Source of the DNA: Pseudobutyrivibrio ruminis CF1b
GTDB taxonomy: Bacteria > Bacillota > Clostridia > Lachnospirales > Lachnospiraceae
Length of the DNA stretch: 64,000 nt
Reading direction: 5' to 3'
NCBI RefSeq assembly: GCF_000424005.1
Contig: NZ_AUJB01000008.1
Location: forward strand, 372,001 to 436,000
A model generated the notes under the pieces. It was not told the DNA's origin. It did no database searches and worked only from the letters and a program-made list of their open reading frames with translations. Below, piece after piece: positions 9,854-19,892 of the stretch. A program made the translations under genes and the position numbers. Position 1 is the first letter of the stretch, and the number at the start of each line of letters is the position of its first letter.

Positions 9854-9909
9854 AGACAAAGGCGTCTAAAGAAATACCCAAAGTGGGTACTTCTTTAGGC
9901 GTCTTTTTT
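9854..9909 (+). promoter_or_regulatory. gltB leader: AAAGGC hexaloop hairpin overlapping a terminator
   Basis: An AGAC/GUCT stem closes a hexaloop AAAGGC (9854-9867). Its loop and 3' strand are also the 5' arm of a long terminator stem (9861-9903, with wobbles and one A-C mismatch, apex loop AAAGT) followed by six T (9904-9909). The two folds exclude each other, the layout of a protein-controlled antiterminator. The same hexaloop precedes asnB and glnA. Candidate ligand: the ANTAR protein encoded at 41480. Confidence 0.75.
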
Positions 9910-9939
9910 GTTATGTAAAATGTGGAAGGAGTAGCAGAC

Positions 9940-12900
9940 ATGGATAATGACAATCAGCAGATGGGATTATACAATCCTGCCTTTGAGCATGACAATTGCG
10001 GTATCGGTGCCGTAGTTTCCATCAAAGGAATCAAGACTCATCAGACTGTATCAGATGCTTTGAAGATTGTAGAGAATCTTGAGCACAGAGCAGGTAAGGA
10101 TGCAGCTGGAGAAACAGGTGATGGCGTAGGTATTTTACTTCAGATTTCTCACAAGTTTTTCAAGAAGGCTTGTAAGTCTTTAGGTATTGCCATCGGTGAT
10201 GAGAGAGAATACGGAGTTGGTATGTTTTTCTTCCCTCAGGATGAGCTGAAGAGAAAACAGGCCATGAAGATGTTCGAGATCATTGCTGAAAAAGAAGGCT
10301 TGGAGTTCTTAGGTTGGAGAGAGGTTCCAACTAAGGCTGAAATTCTTGGTAAGCTTGCAGTGGAGTGCATGCCTCATATTATGCAGGGCTTTATTAAGAA
10401 GCCAGAAGACTGTAAAAAGGGACTTGATTTTGATAGAAAGCTTTACGTGGCACGTCGTGTATTTGAGCAGACTGCTGAGGACACATATGTAGCATCTCTT
10501 TCTAGCAGAACTATTGTATTTAAAGGAATGTTCTTAGTAGACCAGCTTAGACTTTTCTTCGAGGATCTTCAGGATCCTGATTATGAGTCAGCTATCGCTA
10601 CAGTTCACTCAAGATTTTCTACTAACACAAATCCATCATGGGAGCGTGCTCATCCAAACCGTTTTATTGTGCATAATGGTGAGATTAACACAATAAAGGG
10701 TAATGCAGACAAAATGCTTTCCCGTGAGGAGACAATGGTATCTCAGGTTCTTGAATCTGAGATGACAAAGATTACTCCAGTATGCAATCAGGCAGGCTCA
10801 GATTCAGCCATGCTTGATAACGCATTGGAGTTCCTTGTAATGAATGGCATGCCATTACCACTTGCCGTTATGATTACAATTCCAGAGCCATGGGTAAAGA
10901 ACAAGGCTATGGAGCAGGCTCGTCGTGACTTCTATCAGTATTATTCTACAATGATGGAGCCATGGGATGGTCCTGCATCAATTCTTTTCTCTGATGGTGA
11001 TATTATGGGTGCCGTTCTTGATAGAAACGGTCTTCGTCCATCAAGATACTACATTACAAATGATGATTACCTTATTCTTTCTTCAGAGGTTGGTGTACTT
11101 CCAATCGAGGAGAGCAGAATCAAGGCAAAGGATAGATTAAAGCCAGGCAAGATGCTTCTGGTTGATACAGTAGAGGGAAGACTTATTGCAGATGATGAGC
11201 TTAAGGCTACATTTGCAGCCCGTCAGCCATACGGCCAGTGGCTTGATGCAAATCTTGCTCACCTTGCAGATATTAAGATTCCTAATGAGTCTGTACCTGT
11301 TTACAGTCAGGCTGAGAGAGATAAGCTTCAGAAGGCATTTGGATATTCATATGAGGAGATAAAGGATTCAATCCTTCCTATGGCGTTAAATGGTGGTGAG
11401 AATACAGGAGCAATGGGTATCGATGTACCACTTGCTGTTTTATCAAAGCATCATCAGCCATTATTCAATTACTTTAAGCAGCTTTTTGCGCAGGTAACAA
11501 ATCCACCAATCGATTCTATTCGTGAGGAGATTGTCACAGCTACAACTATTTATCTTGGAACAGCAGGAAATGTCCTTGAGGAAAAGGAAGAGAACTGCAA
11601 CATGCTCCAGATTAATAACCCAATCCTTACTACAACAGATTTAATGAAGATTAAGTCTATGAAGGTGCCAGGTCTTAAGGCTGAGACAGTACCTATCATT
11701 TACTATAAGAACACTTCTCTTGAGAAGGCTATCGAGCATCTCTTCGTAGAGGTAGACAGAGTAAACAGAGAGGGTGCAAATATCATCATCCTTTCGGACA
11801 GAGGTGTGGATGAAAATCATGTTGCCATTCCATCACTTCTTGCTGTTGCTGCTGTACAGCGCCATTTGGTTCAGACAAAGAAGCGTACAAGCCTTTCAGT
11901 TATCTTGGAGTCAGGTGAGCCAAGAGAGGTACATCACTTTGCAACACTTTTAGGTTATGGTGCGTCTGCAATCAACCCATACCTTGCACAGGAGACTATC
12001 GCTGAGCTTATCCAGAAGGGTCAGCTTCAGAAGGATGTTCACGCAGCAATTGATGCATATAACGAGGCAGTTATTTCCGGCATTATCAAGATTGCATCAA
12101 AGATGGGTATCTCTACAGTACAGTCATATCAGGGTGCAAAGATTTTCGAGGCTATCGGTATCAGCTCTGATGTTATTGACAAGTACTTTACAGGAACTAT
12201 CAGCCGAATTGGTGGAATCACTTTAAAGGATATTCAGGATCAGGTAGACATGCAGCATTCACATGCCTTTGATCCACTTGATTTAGATGTAGATGAGACT
12301 CTTGATTCAAGAGGTCAACATAAGATGCGCTCAGGTGCTGAGGAACATCTTTACAATCCAGCTACAATCCATCTCCTTCAGCTTTCAACAAGAACAGGAG
12401 ATTACAATACATTTAAGGAGTACACTGCTCTTGTAAATGAGGAGGATAATATCAGAAACCTTCGTGGTCTTATTGATTTCAATTATCCTAAGAAGGCTAT
12501 CAGCATTGATGAGGTAGAGTCTGTAGATTCTATCGTTAAGAGATTCAAGACTGGTGCCATGAGTTACGGTTCTATCTCAAAGGAAGCTCACGAGACAATG
12601 GCCATCGCCATGAACATGCTTCACGGAAAGTCAAATTCCGGTGAAGGTGGTGAGGAAGATGAGAGATATGAGATTGGTCCAGATGGATTAAACCGTTGCT
12701 CTGCAATCAAGCAGGTTGCCTCTGGTAGATTTGGTGTTACAAGTAAGTACCTCGTAAGTGCCAAGGAAATCCAGATTAAGATGGCTCAGGGTGCAAAGCC
12801 TGGTGAAGGTGGACATCTTCCAGGAAAGAAAGTTTACCCTTGGATTGCAAAGACTCGTCTTTCTACTCCAGGTGTAGCTCTTATTTCGCCACCACCTCAT

Positions 12901-14472
12901 CACGATATTTATTCAATCGAGGATTTGGCTGAGCTTATCTATGATTTGAAAAATGCAAATAAGGATGCCCGCATTTCTGTAAAGCTTGTATCAGAAGCAG
13001 GTGTTGGTACTATCGCTTCCGGTGTAGCAAAGGCAGGTGCACAGGTAATTCTTATTTCAGGATACGACGGTGGTACAGGTGCAGCTCCTAAGTCATCTAT
13101 CCACAACGCAGGTCTTCCATGGGAGCTTGGTCTTGCTGAGGCTCATCAGACACTTATGATGAATGGCCTTAGAAACAAGGTTGTCATTGAGACAGATGGA
13201 AAACTTATGAGTGGTAGGGACGTAGCTATCGCATGTGCACTTGGTGCAGAGGAGTTTGGTTTTGCAACAGCTCCACTTGTAACTATGGGATGTGTGATGA
13301 TGCGTGTCTGCAACCTTGATACATGTCCAGTAGGTGTGGCTACACAGAACCCAGAGCTTAGAAAGCGTTTTGCTGGTAAGCCAGAGTACGTTGTAAACTT
13401 CATGCGCTTTATTGCTCAGGAGCTTCGTGAGTACATGGCACAGCTTGGCTGCAAGACTGTAGATGAGCTTTGCGGACGTACAGATTTACTTAAAGTTAAG
13501 GACAACTGCAAGAATGGTGCTTATGGCAAGGTAGATATGTCTGCAGTCCTTAACAACCCATTTGAGGGAGAGAAGATTTCTTACGAGAACAAGAATGTAT
13601 ATAACTTTGAGCTTGAGAAGACTGTTGATGAGAAGATTCTTCTTAAGAAGCTCTCTAGCGCTATTAAGTCAGGAAAGCCAGGAGAGCTTTCTGTAGATAT
13701 TTCAAATACAGACCGAAGCCTTGGAACACTTCTTGGTGCAGAGCTTACACGTCACTTTGGTGAGAGCCTTGAGGAGGATACATACAAGGTTAACTGCCAC
13801 GGTGCAGGCGGTCAGTCCTTCGGTGCATTTATCCCAAAGGGACTTACACTTGAGCTTGAAGGTGACTCTAACGACTACTTCGGTAAGGGACTTTCAGGTG
13901 GAAAGCTGGTGGTTTATCCATCAAAGGAAGCTACCTACAAGCAGGATGAGAATATCATCATTGGTAATGTAGCACTTTATGGTGCCACAAGCGGCAAGGC
14001 ATTCATCAACGGTGTTGCCGGTGAGCGTTTTGCAGTTCGTAATTCCGGAGCAACAGCTGTAGTAGAGGGATGTGGTGATCACGGTTGTGAGTACATGACA
14101 GGTGGTCGTGTAGTAGTTCTTGGCACAACAGGAAAAAACTTTGCTGCTGGTATGTCAGGCGGTATTGCATACGTTCTCGATGAGGATGCTACACTTTACA
14201 AGAGACTTAATAAGTCCATGGTAAGCTTGGAGACTGTAACAGATAAATATGACGTATTGGAACTTAAGGAAATTATCAAAGAGCATGTTAAGGCAACAGG
14301 TTCTGTAAAGGGTAAGGAAGTATATGAAAACTTCAGCAAATATCTTCCTAAGTTCAAGAGAATTGTGCCATTTGATTACAAGAAGATGATGCAGACTATC
14401 GTCCAGATGGAGGAGAAGGGCTTATCATCAGAGCAGGCACAAATCGAAGCCTTTAATTTACTGTGCAGATAG
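9940..14472 (+). CDS. gltB: Glutamate synthase large subunit
   Basis: 1,510-residue alpha subunit of NADPH-dependent GOGAT, which makes two glutamates from glutamine and 2-oxoglutarate. Order: class II glutamine amidotransferase (Cys20 in HDNCGIG, the nucleophile exposed after removal of a 19-residue propeptide), central linking domain, FMN-binding alpha/beta barrel (GAMSYGSIS, GEGGEEDERY, GYDGGTGAAP), 3Fe-4S cysteines (CVMMRVCNLDTCPVG), C-terminal GXGXG beta-helix. ATG 9940 is preferred over in-frame GTG 9922 because AAGGAG (9926-9931) is 8 bases before it and the propeptide length is then normal. gltD follows after 10 bases. Transcription is probably controlled by the hexaloop leader. Confidence 0.97.
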   Translation: MDNDNQQMGLYNPAFEHDNCGIGAVVSIKGIKTHQTVSDALKIVENLEHRAGKDAAGETGDGVGILLQISHKFFKKACKSLGIAIGDEREYGVGMFFFPQDELKRKQAMKMFEIIAEKEGLEFLGWREVPTKAEILGKLAVECMPHIMQGFIKKPEDCKKGLDFDRKLYVARRVFEQTAEDTYVASLSSRTIVFKGMFLVDQLRLFFEDLQDPDYESAIATVHSRFSTNTNPSWERAHPNRFIVHNGEINTIKGNADKMLSREETMVSQVLESEMTKITPVCNQAGSDSAMLDNALEFLVMNGMPLPLAVMITIPEPWVKNKAMEQARRDFYQYYSTMMEPWDGPASILFSDGDIMGAVLDRNGLRPSRYYITNDDYLILSSEVGVLPIEESRIKAKDRLKPGKMLLVDTVEGRLIADDELKATFAARQPYGQWLDANLAHLADIKIPNESVPVYSQAERDKLQKAFGYSYEEIKDSILPMALNGGENTGAMGIDVPLAVLSKHHQPLFNYFKQLFAQVTNPPIDSIREEIVTATTIYLGTAGNVLEEKEENCNMLQINNPILTTTDLMKIKSMKVPGLKAETVPIIYYKNTSLEKAIEHLFVEVDRVNREGANIIILSDRGVDENHVAIPSLLAVAAVQRHLVQTKKRTSLSVILESGEPREVHHFATLLGYGASAINPYLAQETIAELIQKGQLQKDVHAAIDAYNEAVISGIIKIASKMGISTVQSYQGAKIFEAIGISSDVIDKYFTGTISRIGGITLKDIQDQVDMQHSHAFDPLDLDVDETLDSRGQHKMRSGAEEHLYNPATIHLLQLSTRTGDYNTFKEYTALVNEEDNIRNLRGLIDFNYPKKAISIDEVESVDSIVKRFKTGAMSYGSISKEAHETMAIAMNMLHGKSNSGEGGEEDERYEIGPDGLNRCSAIKQVASGRFGVTSKYLVSAKEIQIKMAQGAKPGEGGHLPGKKVYPWIAKTRLSTPGVALISPPPHHDIYSIEDLAELIYDLKNANKDARISVKLVSEAGVGTIASGVAKAGAQVILISGYDGGTGAAPKSSIHNAGLPWELGLAEAHQTLMMNGLRNKVVIETDGKLMSGRDVAIACALGAEEFGFATAPLVTMGCVMMRVCNLDTCPVGVATQNPELRKRFAGKPEYVVNFMRFIAQELREYMAQLGCKTVDELCGRTDLLKVKDNCKNGAYGKVDMSAVLNNPFEGEKISYENKNVYNFELEKTVDEKILLKKLSSAIKSGKPGELSVDISNTDRSLGTLLGAELTRHFGESLEEDTYKVNCHGAGGQSFGAFIPKGLTLELEGDSNDYFGKGLSGGKLVVYPSKEATYKQDENIIIGNVALYGATSGKAFINGVAGERFAVRNSGATAVVEGCGDHGCEYMTGGRVVVLGTTGKNFAAGMSGGIAYVLDEDATLYKRLNKSMVSLETVTDKYDVLELKEIIKEHVKATGSVKGKEVYENFSKYLPKFKRIVPFDYKKMMQTIVQMEEKGLSSEQAQIEAFNLLCR

Positions 14473-14482
14473 GAGGATTATC

Positions 14483-15979
14483 ATGGGAAAGCCAACAGGA
14501 TTTTTAGAATATGAGCGTAAAGAGGCTTCTGCAGTAAGTCCTCTTCAGCGAATCAAGAATTTTAATGAATTTCACACACCACTTCCAAAGGAGGAGCAGC
14601 AGAAACAGGCTGCTCGCTGCATGGAGTGCGGTGTTCCATTTTGCCAGGCAGGTATGACAATTAAGGGGATGACTTCAGGCTGTCCTCTTAACAACCTGAT
14701 CCCTGAGTGGAATGATTTAGTATATCAGGGAAATTATGAGATGGCATACAGACGCCTTCACAAGACAAGCAATTTCCCAGAGTTTACCTGCAGAGTATGT
14801 CCTGCTCTTTGTGAGAAGGCATGTACCTGCGGACTTAACGGTGATGCTGTCTCTACAAAGGAAAATGAGATGGCTATTATCGAGTATGCATATGCCAATG
14901 GTCTTGCAGATGCAAAGCCACCAAAGGTTCGTACTGGAAAGAGTGTAGCTGTAATCGGTTCTGGCCCTGCAGGACTTGCTGTCGCAGATCAGCTTAACAG
15001 ACGTGGCCACAGTGTCACTGTATATGAGCGTAATGACAAGGTTGGTGGATTACTTCGCTATGGTATCCCTAACATGAAGCTTGAGAAACAGATTATCGAC
15101 CGCAAGGTAAAGGTAATGGAGCAGGAGGGCATCAGCTTTATCGTAAATGCGAATGTAGGTGAGAATGTTAAGGCTGGTGATGTAGTATCAAAGTATGATG
15201 CTGTAATCCTTTGCTGTGGTTCTTCTAACCCTCGTGATATAGCAGCAACAGGCCGTAAGGAGGCTAAGGGAATACATTTTGCTGTGGATTTCCTTACTTC
15301 AACTACAAAGTGCCTCTGGGCAAACAATATGCAGCTTGTGGATGGTGAGTATATCTCTGCCAAGGGTAAGGATGTAATCATTATCGGTGGTGGTGATACA
15401 GGAAATGACTGTGTTGGTACAGCTATTCGCCATGGCTGCAAGTCTGTAACACAGCTTGAGATGATGCCAAAGGCTCCAGATGAGAGAGCTGAGACTAATC
15501 CATGGCCACAGTGGCCACTTGTGTGCAAGACAGATTATGGCCAGCAGGAGGCTATTGCCAAGTTTGGCCACGATCCACGTATCTACACAACAACTGTAAA
15601 GGAATTTAAGACTGACAAGAATGGTAACCTTAAGTCTGCAGTTTTAGTATCCTTAGAGTCACAGGTGGATAAGAAGACTGGACGTAAGATGATGGTGCCT
15701 GTAGAGGGTACTGAGAAGGAAGTGCCATGCCAGCTTTGTCTTATTGCAGCAGGCTTCCTTGGTTCACAGGATTATGTTACAAAGGCATTTAAGGTAGAGG
15801 TAGATGGACGTACTAACGTTGCATCCGTAAATGCGAATTCTTTCGCCACAAATGTGAAGAAAGTCTTTACTGCTGGAGATATGCATACAGGCCAGTCTCT
15901 GGTTGTAAAGGCCATTCGTCAGGGCCGTGATTGTGCCCGTGAAGTAGATGAATATCTTATGGGATATTCAAATTTATAA
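14483..15979 (+). CDS. gltD: Glutamate synthase small subunit
   Basis: 498-residue beta subunit that passes electrons from NADPH through FAD and iron-sulfur clusters to GltB. N-terminal cysteine clusters for two 4Fe-4S centres are visible (RCMECGVPFC, GCP, CRVCPALCEKACTCG), followed by an FAD dinucleotide fold (GSGPAGLA near 158-165) and an NADPH fold (GGGDTGNDC near 300). The start has AGGAGG just upstream and lies 10 bases after gltB, so the two form one operon. Confidence 0.97.
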   Translation: MGKPTGFLEYERKEASAVSPLQRIKNFNEFHTPLPKEEQQKQAARCMECGVPFCQAGMTIKGMTSGCPLNNLIPEWNDLVYQGNYEMAYRRLHKTSNFPEFTCRVCPALCEKACTCGLNGDAVSTKENEMAIIEYAYANGLADAKPPKVRTGKSVAVIGSGPAGLAVADQLNRRGHSVTVYERNDKVGGLLRYGIPNMKLEKQIIDRKVKVMEQEGISFIVNANVGENVKAGDVVSKYDAVILCCGSSNPRDIAATGRKEAKGIHFAVDFLTSTTKCLWANNMQLVDGEYISAKGKDVIIIGGGDTGNDCVGTAIRHGCKSVTQLEMMPKAPDERAETNPWPQWPLVCKTDYGQQEAIAKFGHDPRIYTTTVKEFKTDKNGNLKSAVLVSLESQVDKKTGRKMMVPVEGTEKEVPCQLCLIAAGFLGSQDYVTKAFKVEVDGRTNVASVNANSFATNVKKVFTAGDMHTGQSLVVKAIRQGRDCAREVDEYLMGYSNL

Positions 15980-15988
15980 AAAAAGTTG

Positions 15989-16017
15989 TTGACAACGAAT
16001 TGTCAAAGTTTTATTAT
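15989..16017 (+). promoter_or_regulatory. Promoter of asnB-glnN, with dyad over the -35 box
   Basis: TTGACA (15989-15994) and TATTAT (16012-16017) at 17-base spacing. A perfect 7-base dyad (ttgacaa/ttgtcaa, 15989-16006) covers the -35 box and could be a repressor site. It begins after the gltD stop. Confidence 0.75.
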
Positions 16018-16040
16018 TCAAATCAATAAAAATCAGTGGA

Positions 16041-16093
16041 ACGACAAAGGCGTCGTGAGAAACACTTAATGTGTTTCTCACGGCGCCTTTTTT
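16041..16093 (+). promoter_or_regulatory. asnB leader: AAAGGC hexaloop hairpin overlapping a terminator
   Basis: Perfect ACGAC/GTCGT stem closing hexaloop AAAGGC (16041-16056). The same bases form the 5' arm of a 20-pair terminator (16046-16065 with 16071-16090, one G-U pair) ending in six T (16088-16093). The second fold would stop transcription before asnB; holding the hexaloop hairpin open-face would prevent it. Same loop and layout as the gltB leader. Confidence 0.8.
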
Positions 16094-16118
16094 GTTTCAT
16101 ACTGGGAAGGTGATTTAT

Positions 16119-17705
16119 ATGTGTTCAATTATGGCTTTAAGCAAATGCCACGTCGACATGAAAGATTTCGAAGCGGCATTCTCTAAAACAGTGTCTAGAG
16201 GACCAGATATGCAAAAGGTGATACGCATAAACGATTCGGTCCTGGGATTCCAAAGATTGTCAATTATGGGCCTTACAGAGGCAGGAATGCAGCCCTTTGA
16301 ACTGAATGGCAATTATGTAATCTGCAATGGTGAGCTATACGGATTCAAACCAGTCAGAGAAGAGCTGAAAGCAGAAGGCTACAAGTTCTTAAGTGACAGC
16401 GATTGCGAAATCATCTTACCGATGTATCGCAAATACGGAACGGAGATGTTCAAAAAGCTGGATGCAGAATTTGCAATGGTCATTTACGACAAAGAGACAG
16501 ACGATTTGGTGGCAGCAAGAGATCCAATCGGAATCAGACCTCTGTTCTATGGATACGATAAAGCTGGTTCAATTATGTTTGCTTCTGAGGCAAAGAACTT
16601 AATAGGTCTTACAGATGATGTCAAGCCATTCCCACCGGGACATTACTACAAGGGTGGTCAGTTCATTTGCTACAGAGATTTGGCTGAGCGCAAGCCTTAC
16701 AGCAAGGATGGTGTAGAGGAAGCGGCAGCCAAGATAAAAGAACTTCTTGTTGCAGGTATTGAGAAGAGACTTGATGCAGATGCACCAGTTGGTTTCCTTC
16801 TTTCAGGTGGACTTGATTCTTCGCTTGTTTGTGCAGTGGCACAGAAGATGATGGATAGGCCAATTAAGACTTTTGCAATCGGAATGAACGAGGATGCAAT
16901 TGATCTTAAATATGCAAAAGAAGTTGCTGATTACATTGGAAGTGAGCATCACGAAATTATCATCAACAAGGACATCGTTCTTGAATCCTTAGAAGAAGTT
17001 GTTGCTGCTCTTGGAACATACGATATCACAACAATCAGAGCAAGCATGGGAATGTATTTGATTTGTAAAGGAATCAAAAAAGAGTTCCCAGATGTGAGAG
17101 TACTTCTTACCGGTGAGATTTCAGATGAGATTTTCGGATATAAATATACTGACTTTGCTCCAAATGCTGAAGAGTTTCAGCTGGAAGCAGAGAAGAGACT
17201 GAGAGAGCTTTACATGTACGATGTACTTAGAGCTGACAGATGTATCTCAGTTCACTCAATGGAAGCAAGAGTTCCATTTGGAGATTTAGCCTTTGTGGAT
17301 TATGTTATGAGCATTAATCCTGAAATAAAAATGAATAAGTATAACAAAGGAAAATATTTATTAAGGCATGCATTCGAGGGAGACGAATACTTGCCTTACG
17401 ACATTCTCTTCAGAGAGAAGGCGGCATTTTCCGACGCAGTTGGACATTCAATGGTTTATTACTTAAAGGAGTATGCAAACAGTATTTATTCAGATGAAGA
17501 CCTCGAGAATGCAAAACGTAAATACGAATACAGAGCACCATTCACAAAGGAATCTCTCCTTTATAGAGATTTATTTGAAAAGTATTATCCAGGTCAGGCA
17601 GAAATGATTGTGGACTTCTGGATGCCTAATAAAAATTGGGAAGGATGTAACGTCAACGATCCTTCGGCAAGAGTATTAAGTAATTATGGAGCTAGTGGAA
17701 TTTAA
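16119..17705 (+). CDS. asnB: Asparagine synthetase, glutamine-hydrolysing
   Basis: 528-residue AsnB: the N-terminal class II amidotransferase domain takes ammonia from glutamine, and the C-terminal ATP-pyrophosphatase domain activates aspartate (EC 6.3.5.4). Starting at ATG 16119 places the nucleophile at Cys2 (MCSI), as the family requires; an in-frame codon at 16071 falls inside the leader terminator and is rejected. The PP-loop SGGLDSS (~230) is intact. Gly3 of the usual MCGI is Ser here. GSIII follows after 16 bases, so synthesis of glutamine and its use for asparagine are probably co-expressed. Confidence 0.94.
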   Translation: MCSIMALSKCHVDMKDFEAAFSKTVSRGPDMQKVIRINDSVLGFQRLSIMGLTEAGMQPFELNGNYVICNGELYGFKPVREELKAEGYKFLSDSDCEIILPMYRKYGTEMFKKLDAEFAMVIYDKETDDLVAARDPIGIRPLFYGYDKAGSIMFASEAKNLIGLTDDVKPFPPGHYYKGGQFICYRDLAERKPYSKDGVEEAAAKIKELLVAGIEKRLDADAPVGFLLSGGLDSSLVCAVAQKMMDRPIKTFAIGMNEDAIDLKYAKEVADYIGSEHHEIIINKDIVLESLEEVVAALGTYDITTIRASMGMYLICKGIKKEFPDVRVLLTGEISDEIFGYKYTDFAPNAEEFQLEAEKRLRELYMYDVLRADRCISVHSMEARVPFGDLAFVDYVMSINPEIKMNKYNKGKYLLRHAFEGDEYLPYDILFREKAAFSDAVGHSMVYYLKEYANSIYSDEDLENAKRKYEYRAPFTKESLLYRDLFEKYYPGQAEMIVDFWMPNKNWEGCNVNDPSARVLSNYGASGI

Positions 17706-17721
17706 AAGGAGGAATAATGAT

Positions 17722-19815
17722 ATGAGCAAGGTAACAGAAATTTTTGGAAGCAAAGTTTTCAATGATGAGACAATGAAGGAACGTCTTCCAAAGGATGCCT
17801 ACAAGGCACTTAGAAACACAGTAGAGGAAGGCAGACCACTTGATAGAGAGCTTGCAAATGTAATTGCACATGCTATGAAGGAATGGGCTATTGAGCTTGG
17901 TGCAACACACTTCACACATTGGTTCCAGCCAATGACTGGTGTAACAGCTGAGAAGCACGATTCATTCATTCAGCCAGAAGAAGGTGGAAAAGTTATTATG
18001 ACTTTCTCAGGCAAGGAGCTTATTAAGGGCGAGCCTGATGCATCTTCATTCCCTTCAGGTGGACTTAGAGCTACATTCGAAGCTAGAGGTTATACAGCAT
18101 GGGATCCAACAAGTTATGTATTCATCAAGGATGATACACTTTGCATCCCAACAGCTTTCTGTTCATACTCAGGCGAGGCACTTGATAAGAAGACTCCACT
18201 TCTTAGATCTATGGAGGCTCTTGATAAGTCAGCTGTCAGAGTACTTAAGCTTTTCGGACACGAAGATGTAAAGAGAGTTATTACAACAGTAGGTCCAGAG
18301 CAGGAATATTTCCTTATTGATTCTGAGATGTACAATAAGCGTCCAGATTTAATTTACACAGGCCGTACACTTTTCGGAGCAAAGCCTCCAAAGGGACAGG
18401 AGCTTGAGGATCACTATTTTGGAACAATCAAGCCTAGAGTATCGGCTTTCATGAAAGAGTTAGACGAGGAGTTGTGGAAGCTGGGAGTTCTCGCAAAGAC
18501 AAAGCACAACGAGGTTGCTCCTGCACAGCACGAACTTGCACCAGTTTTCTCAACCACTAATATAGCTACAGATCATAACCAACTCACCATGGAAATGATG
18601 AAAGTAGTTGCTGGTAGACATGGCATGACATGTCTCCTCCATGAGAAGCCTTTTGCTGGTGTTAATGGTTCTGGTAAGCACAACAACTGGTCTATATCAA
18701 CTGATACCGGAGTAAACCTGTTAGAACCTGGCGCTACTCCTTCCCAGAATGCTCAGTTCTTATTATTCCTCACAGCCGTGATCAAAGCTGTTGATGAATA
18801 TCAGGAGTTACTCCGAGTATCTGTTGCTTCTGCTGGAAATGATCACAGACTTGGCGCAAATGAGGCACCACCTGCAATCATCTCAATGTTCATTGGTGAT
18901 GAGCTTGAGGCAATTGTAGAGTCTATTATCGATGGTAAGGATTATGCAGATATCAAGAAGAAAAAGATGTCAATCGGTGCTGCAGTAATCCCAAGCATTT
19001 CACAGGATACAACAGATAGAAATAGAACATCACCATTTGCATTCACTGGTAACAAGTTCGAGTTTAGATCCCTTGGTTCATCAGCATCTATCTCTGGACC
19101 AAACGTAATCTTAAATACAATCGTAGCTGAAGAACTTGATAAGTTTGCAGATGAGCTTGCTAAGGCAAAAGATTTTGACAAGGCTCTTGATAAACTTATT
19201 AAGAGAGAGCTTACAGCTCACAAGAGAATCATCTTCAATGGAAATGGTTACTCAGAGGAGTGGGTAAAGGAAGCTGAAAAGAGAGGTCTTAAGAATCTCA
19301 AGTCTACAGTAGATGCCCTTCCAGCATTTGTAGATAAGAAGTCAATTGAAGTATTTACAAAGCATAACGTATTTACGGAGCAGGAAATCTTAAGCCGTTA
19401 CGATATCCAGCTTGAGAACTACTACAAGGTAATCGACATCGAGGCTCTTACATTTGACTCAATGGTTAAGAAGGATATCATGGCAGCAGCTTCTGATTAT
19501 CAGTACACACTTGCTGAAACACTTAATGCAAAGGCTGCAACAGGTCTTAAGATTGATTCATCAGTTGAGAAGAAGCATCTTGAGAGAGCTGCCAAGCTTA
19601 CAACAGATATGGATAAGAAGCTTGAGAAGCTTGAGAAAGATATCGAGAAAGGTAAGAAGCTTACTGATACATATGAGCTTGCTAAGTTCCATCATGATGT
19701 AATCTTTGCAGACATGAATGACCTTAGAGAGGTTGTAGATGAGCTTGAGACAGTAGTACCAAGTGACATCTGGCCATATCCAACATATGGAGAAATCTTA
19801 TATTCAGTTAAATAA
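17722..19815 (+). CDS. glnN: Glutamine synthetase type III
   Basis: 697-residue GSIII, the long form of glutamine synthetase common in Bacteroidetes and clostridia, forming glutamine from glutamate, ammonia and ATP in the cytoplasm. Family motifs: an N-terminal barrel-like region (HWFQPMTG), GPEQEYFLID, KTKHNEVAPAQHELAP, NGSGKHNNWS (ATP/glutamate site) and the RNRTSPFAFTGNKFEFR stretch. A helical C-terminal extension (~600-697) is typical. ATG 17722 is chosen over upstream in-frame ATG 17686, which lies inside asnB; AAGGAGG ends 9 bases before it. A second, shorter GS lies at 40219. Confidence 0.95.
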   Translation: MSKVTEIFGSKVFNDETMKERLPKDAYKALRNTVEEGRPLDRELANVIAHAMKEWAIELGATHFTHWFQPMTGVTAEKHDSFIQPEEGGKVIMTFSGKELIKGEPDASSFPSGGLRATFEARGYTAWDPTSYVFIKDDTLCIPTAFCSYSGEALDKKTPLLRSMEALDKSAVRVLKLFGHEDVKRVITTVGPEQEYFLIDSEMYNKRPDLIYTGRTLFGAKPPKGQELEDHYFGTIKPRVSAFMKELDEELWKLGVLAKTKHNEVAPAQHELAPVFSTTNIATDHNQLTMEMMKVVAGRHGMTCLLHEKPFAGVNGSGKHNNWSISTDTGVNLLEPGATPSQNAQFLLFLTAVIKAVDEYQELLRVSVASAGNDHRLGANEAPPAIISMFIGDELEAIVESIIDGKDYADIKKKKMSIGAAVIPSISQDTTDRNRTSPFAFTGNKFEFRSLGSSASISGPNVILNTIVAEELDKFADELAKAKDFDKALDKLIKRELTAHKRIIFNGNGYSEEWVKEAEKRGLKNLKSTVDALPAFVDKKSIEVFTKHNVFTEQEILSRYDIQLENYYKVIDIEALTFDSMVKKDIMAAASDYQYTLAETLNAKAATGLKIDSSVEKKHLERAAKLTTDMDKKLEKLEKDIEKGKKLTDTYELAKFHHDVIFADMNDLREVVDELETVVPSDIWPYPTYGEILYSVK

Positions 19816-19825
19816 TTAGGGTGCA

Positions 19826-19866
19826 ATGGGGCACAGTTTGGAGATACCAGACTGTGCCCCATTTTA
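19826..19866 (+). terminator. Hairpin between glnN and amt
   Basis: 16-base arms (19826-19841, 19847-19862) with one wobble and loop AGATA, followed by only four T. It could terminate partially or set an mRNA boundary between glnN and amt. It lacks the AAAGGC loop. Confidence 0.7.
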
Positions 19867-19892
19867 AATATATGATTTAGGAGGAAAGTATT

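Noticed and set aside
9875-9889. Second hexaloop in the gltB leader (taccc-aaagt-gggta)
   Set aside because: The best fold gives a five-base loop, and no equivalent exists in the asnB leader, so it was treated as the terminator apex.
15989-16006. Possible first ANTAR hairpin (loop ACGAAT) of a two-hairpin motif before asnB
   Set aside because: It contains the -35 box, so it lies upstream of the transcription start and would not be in the RNA.
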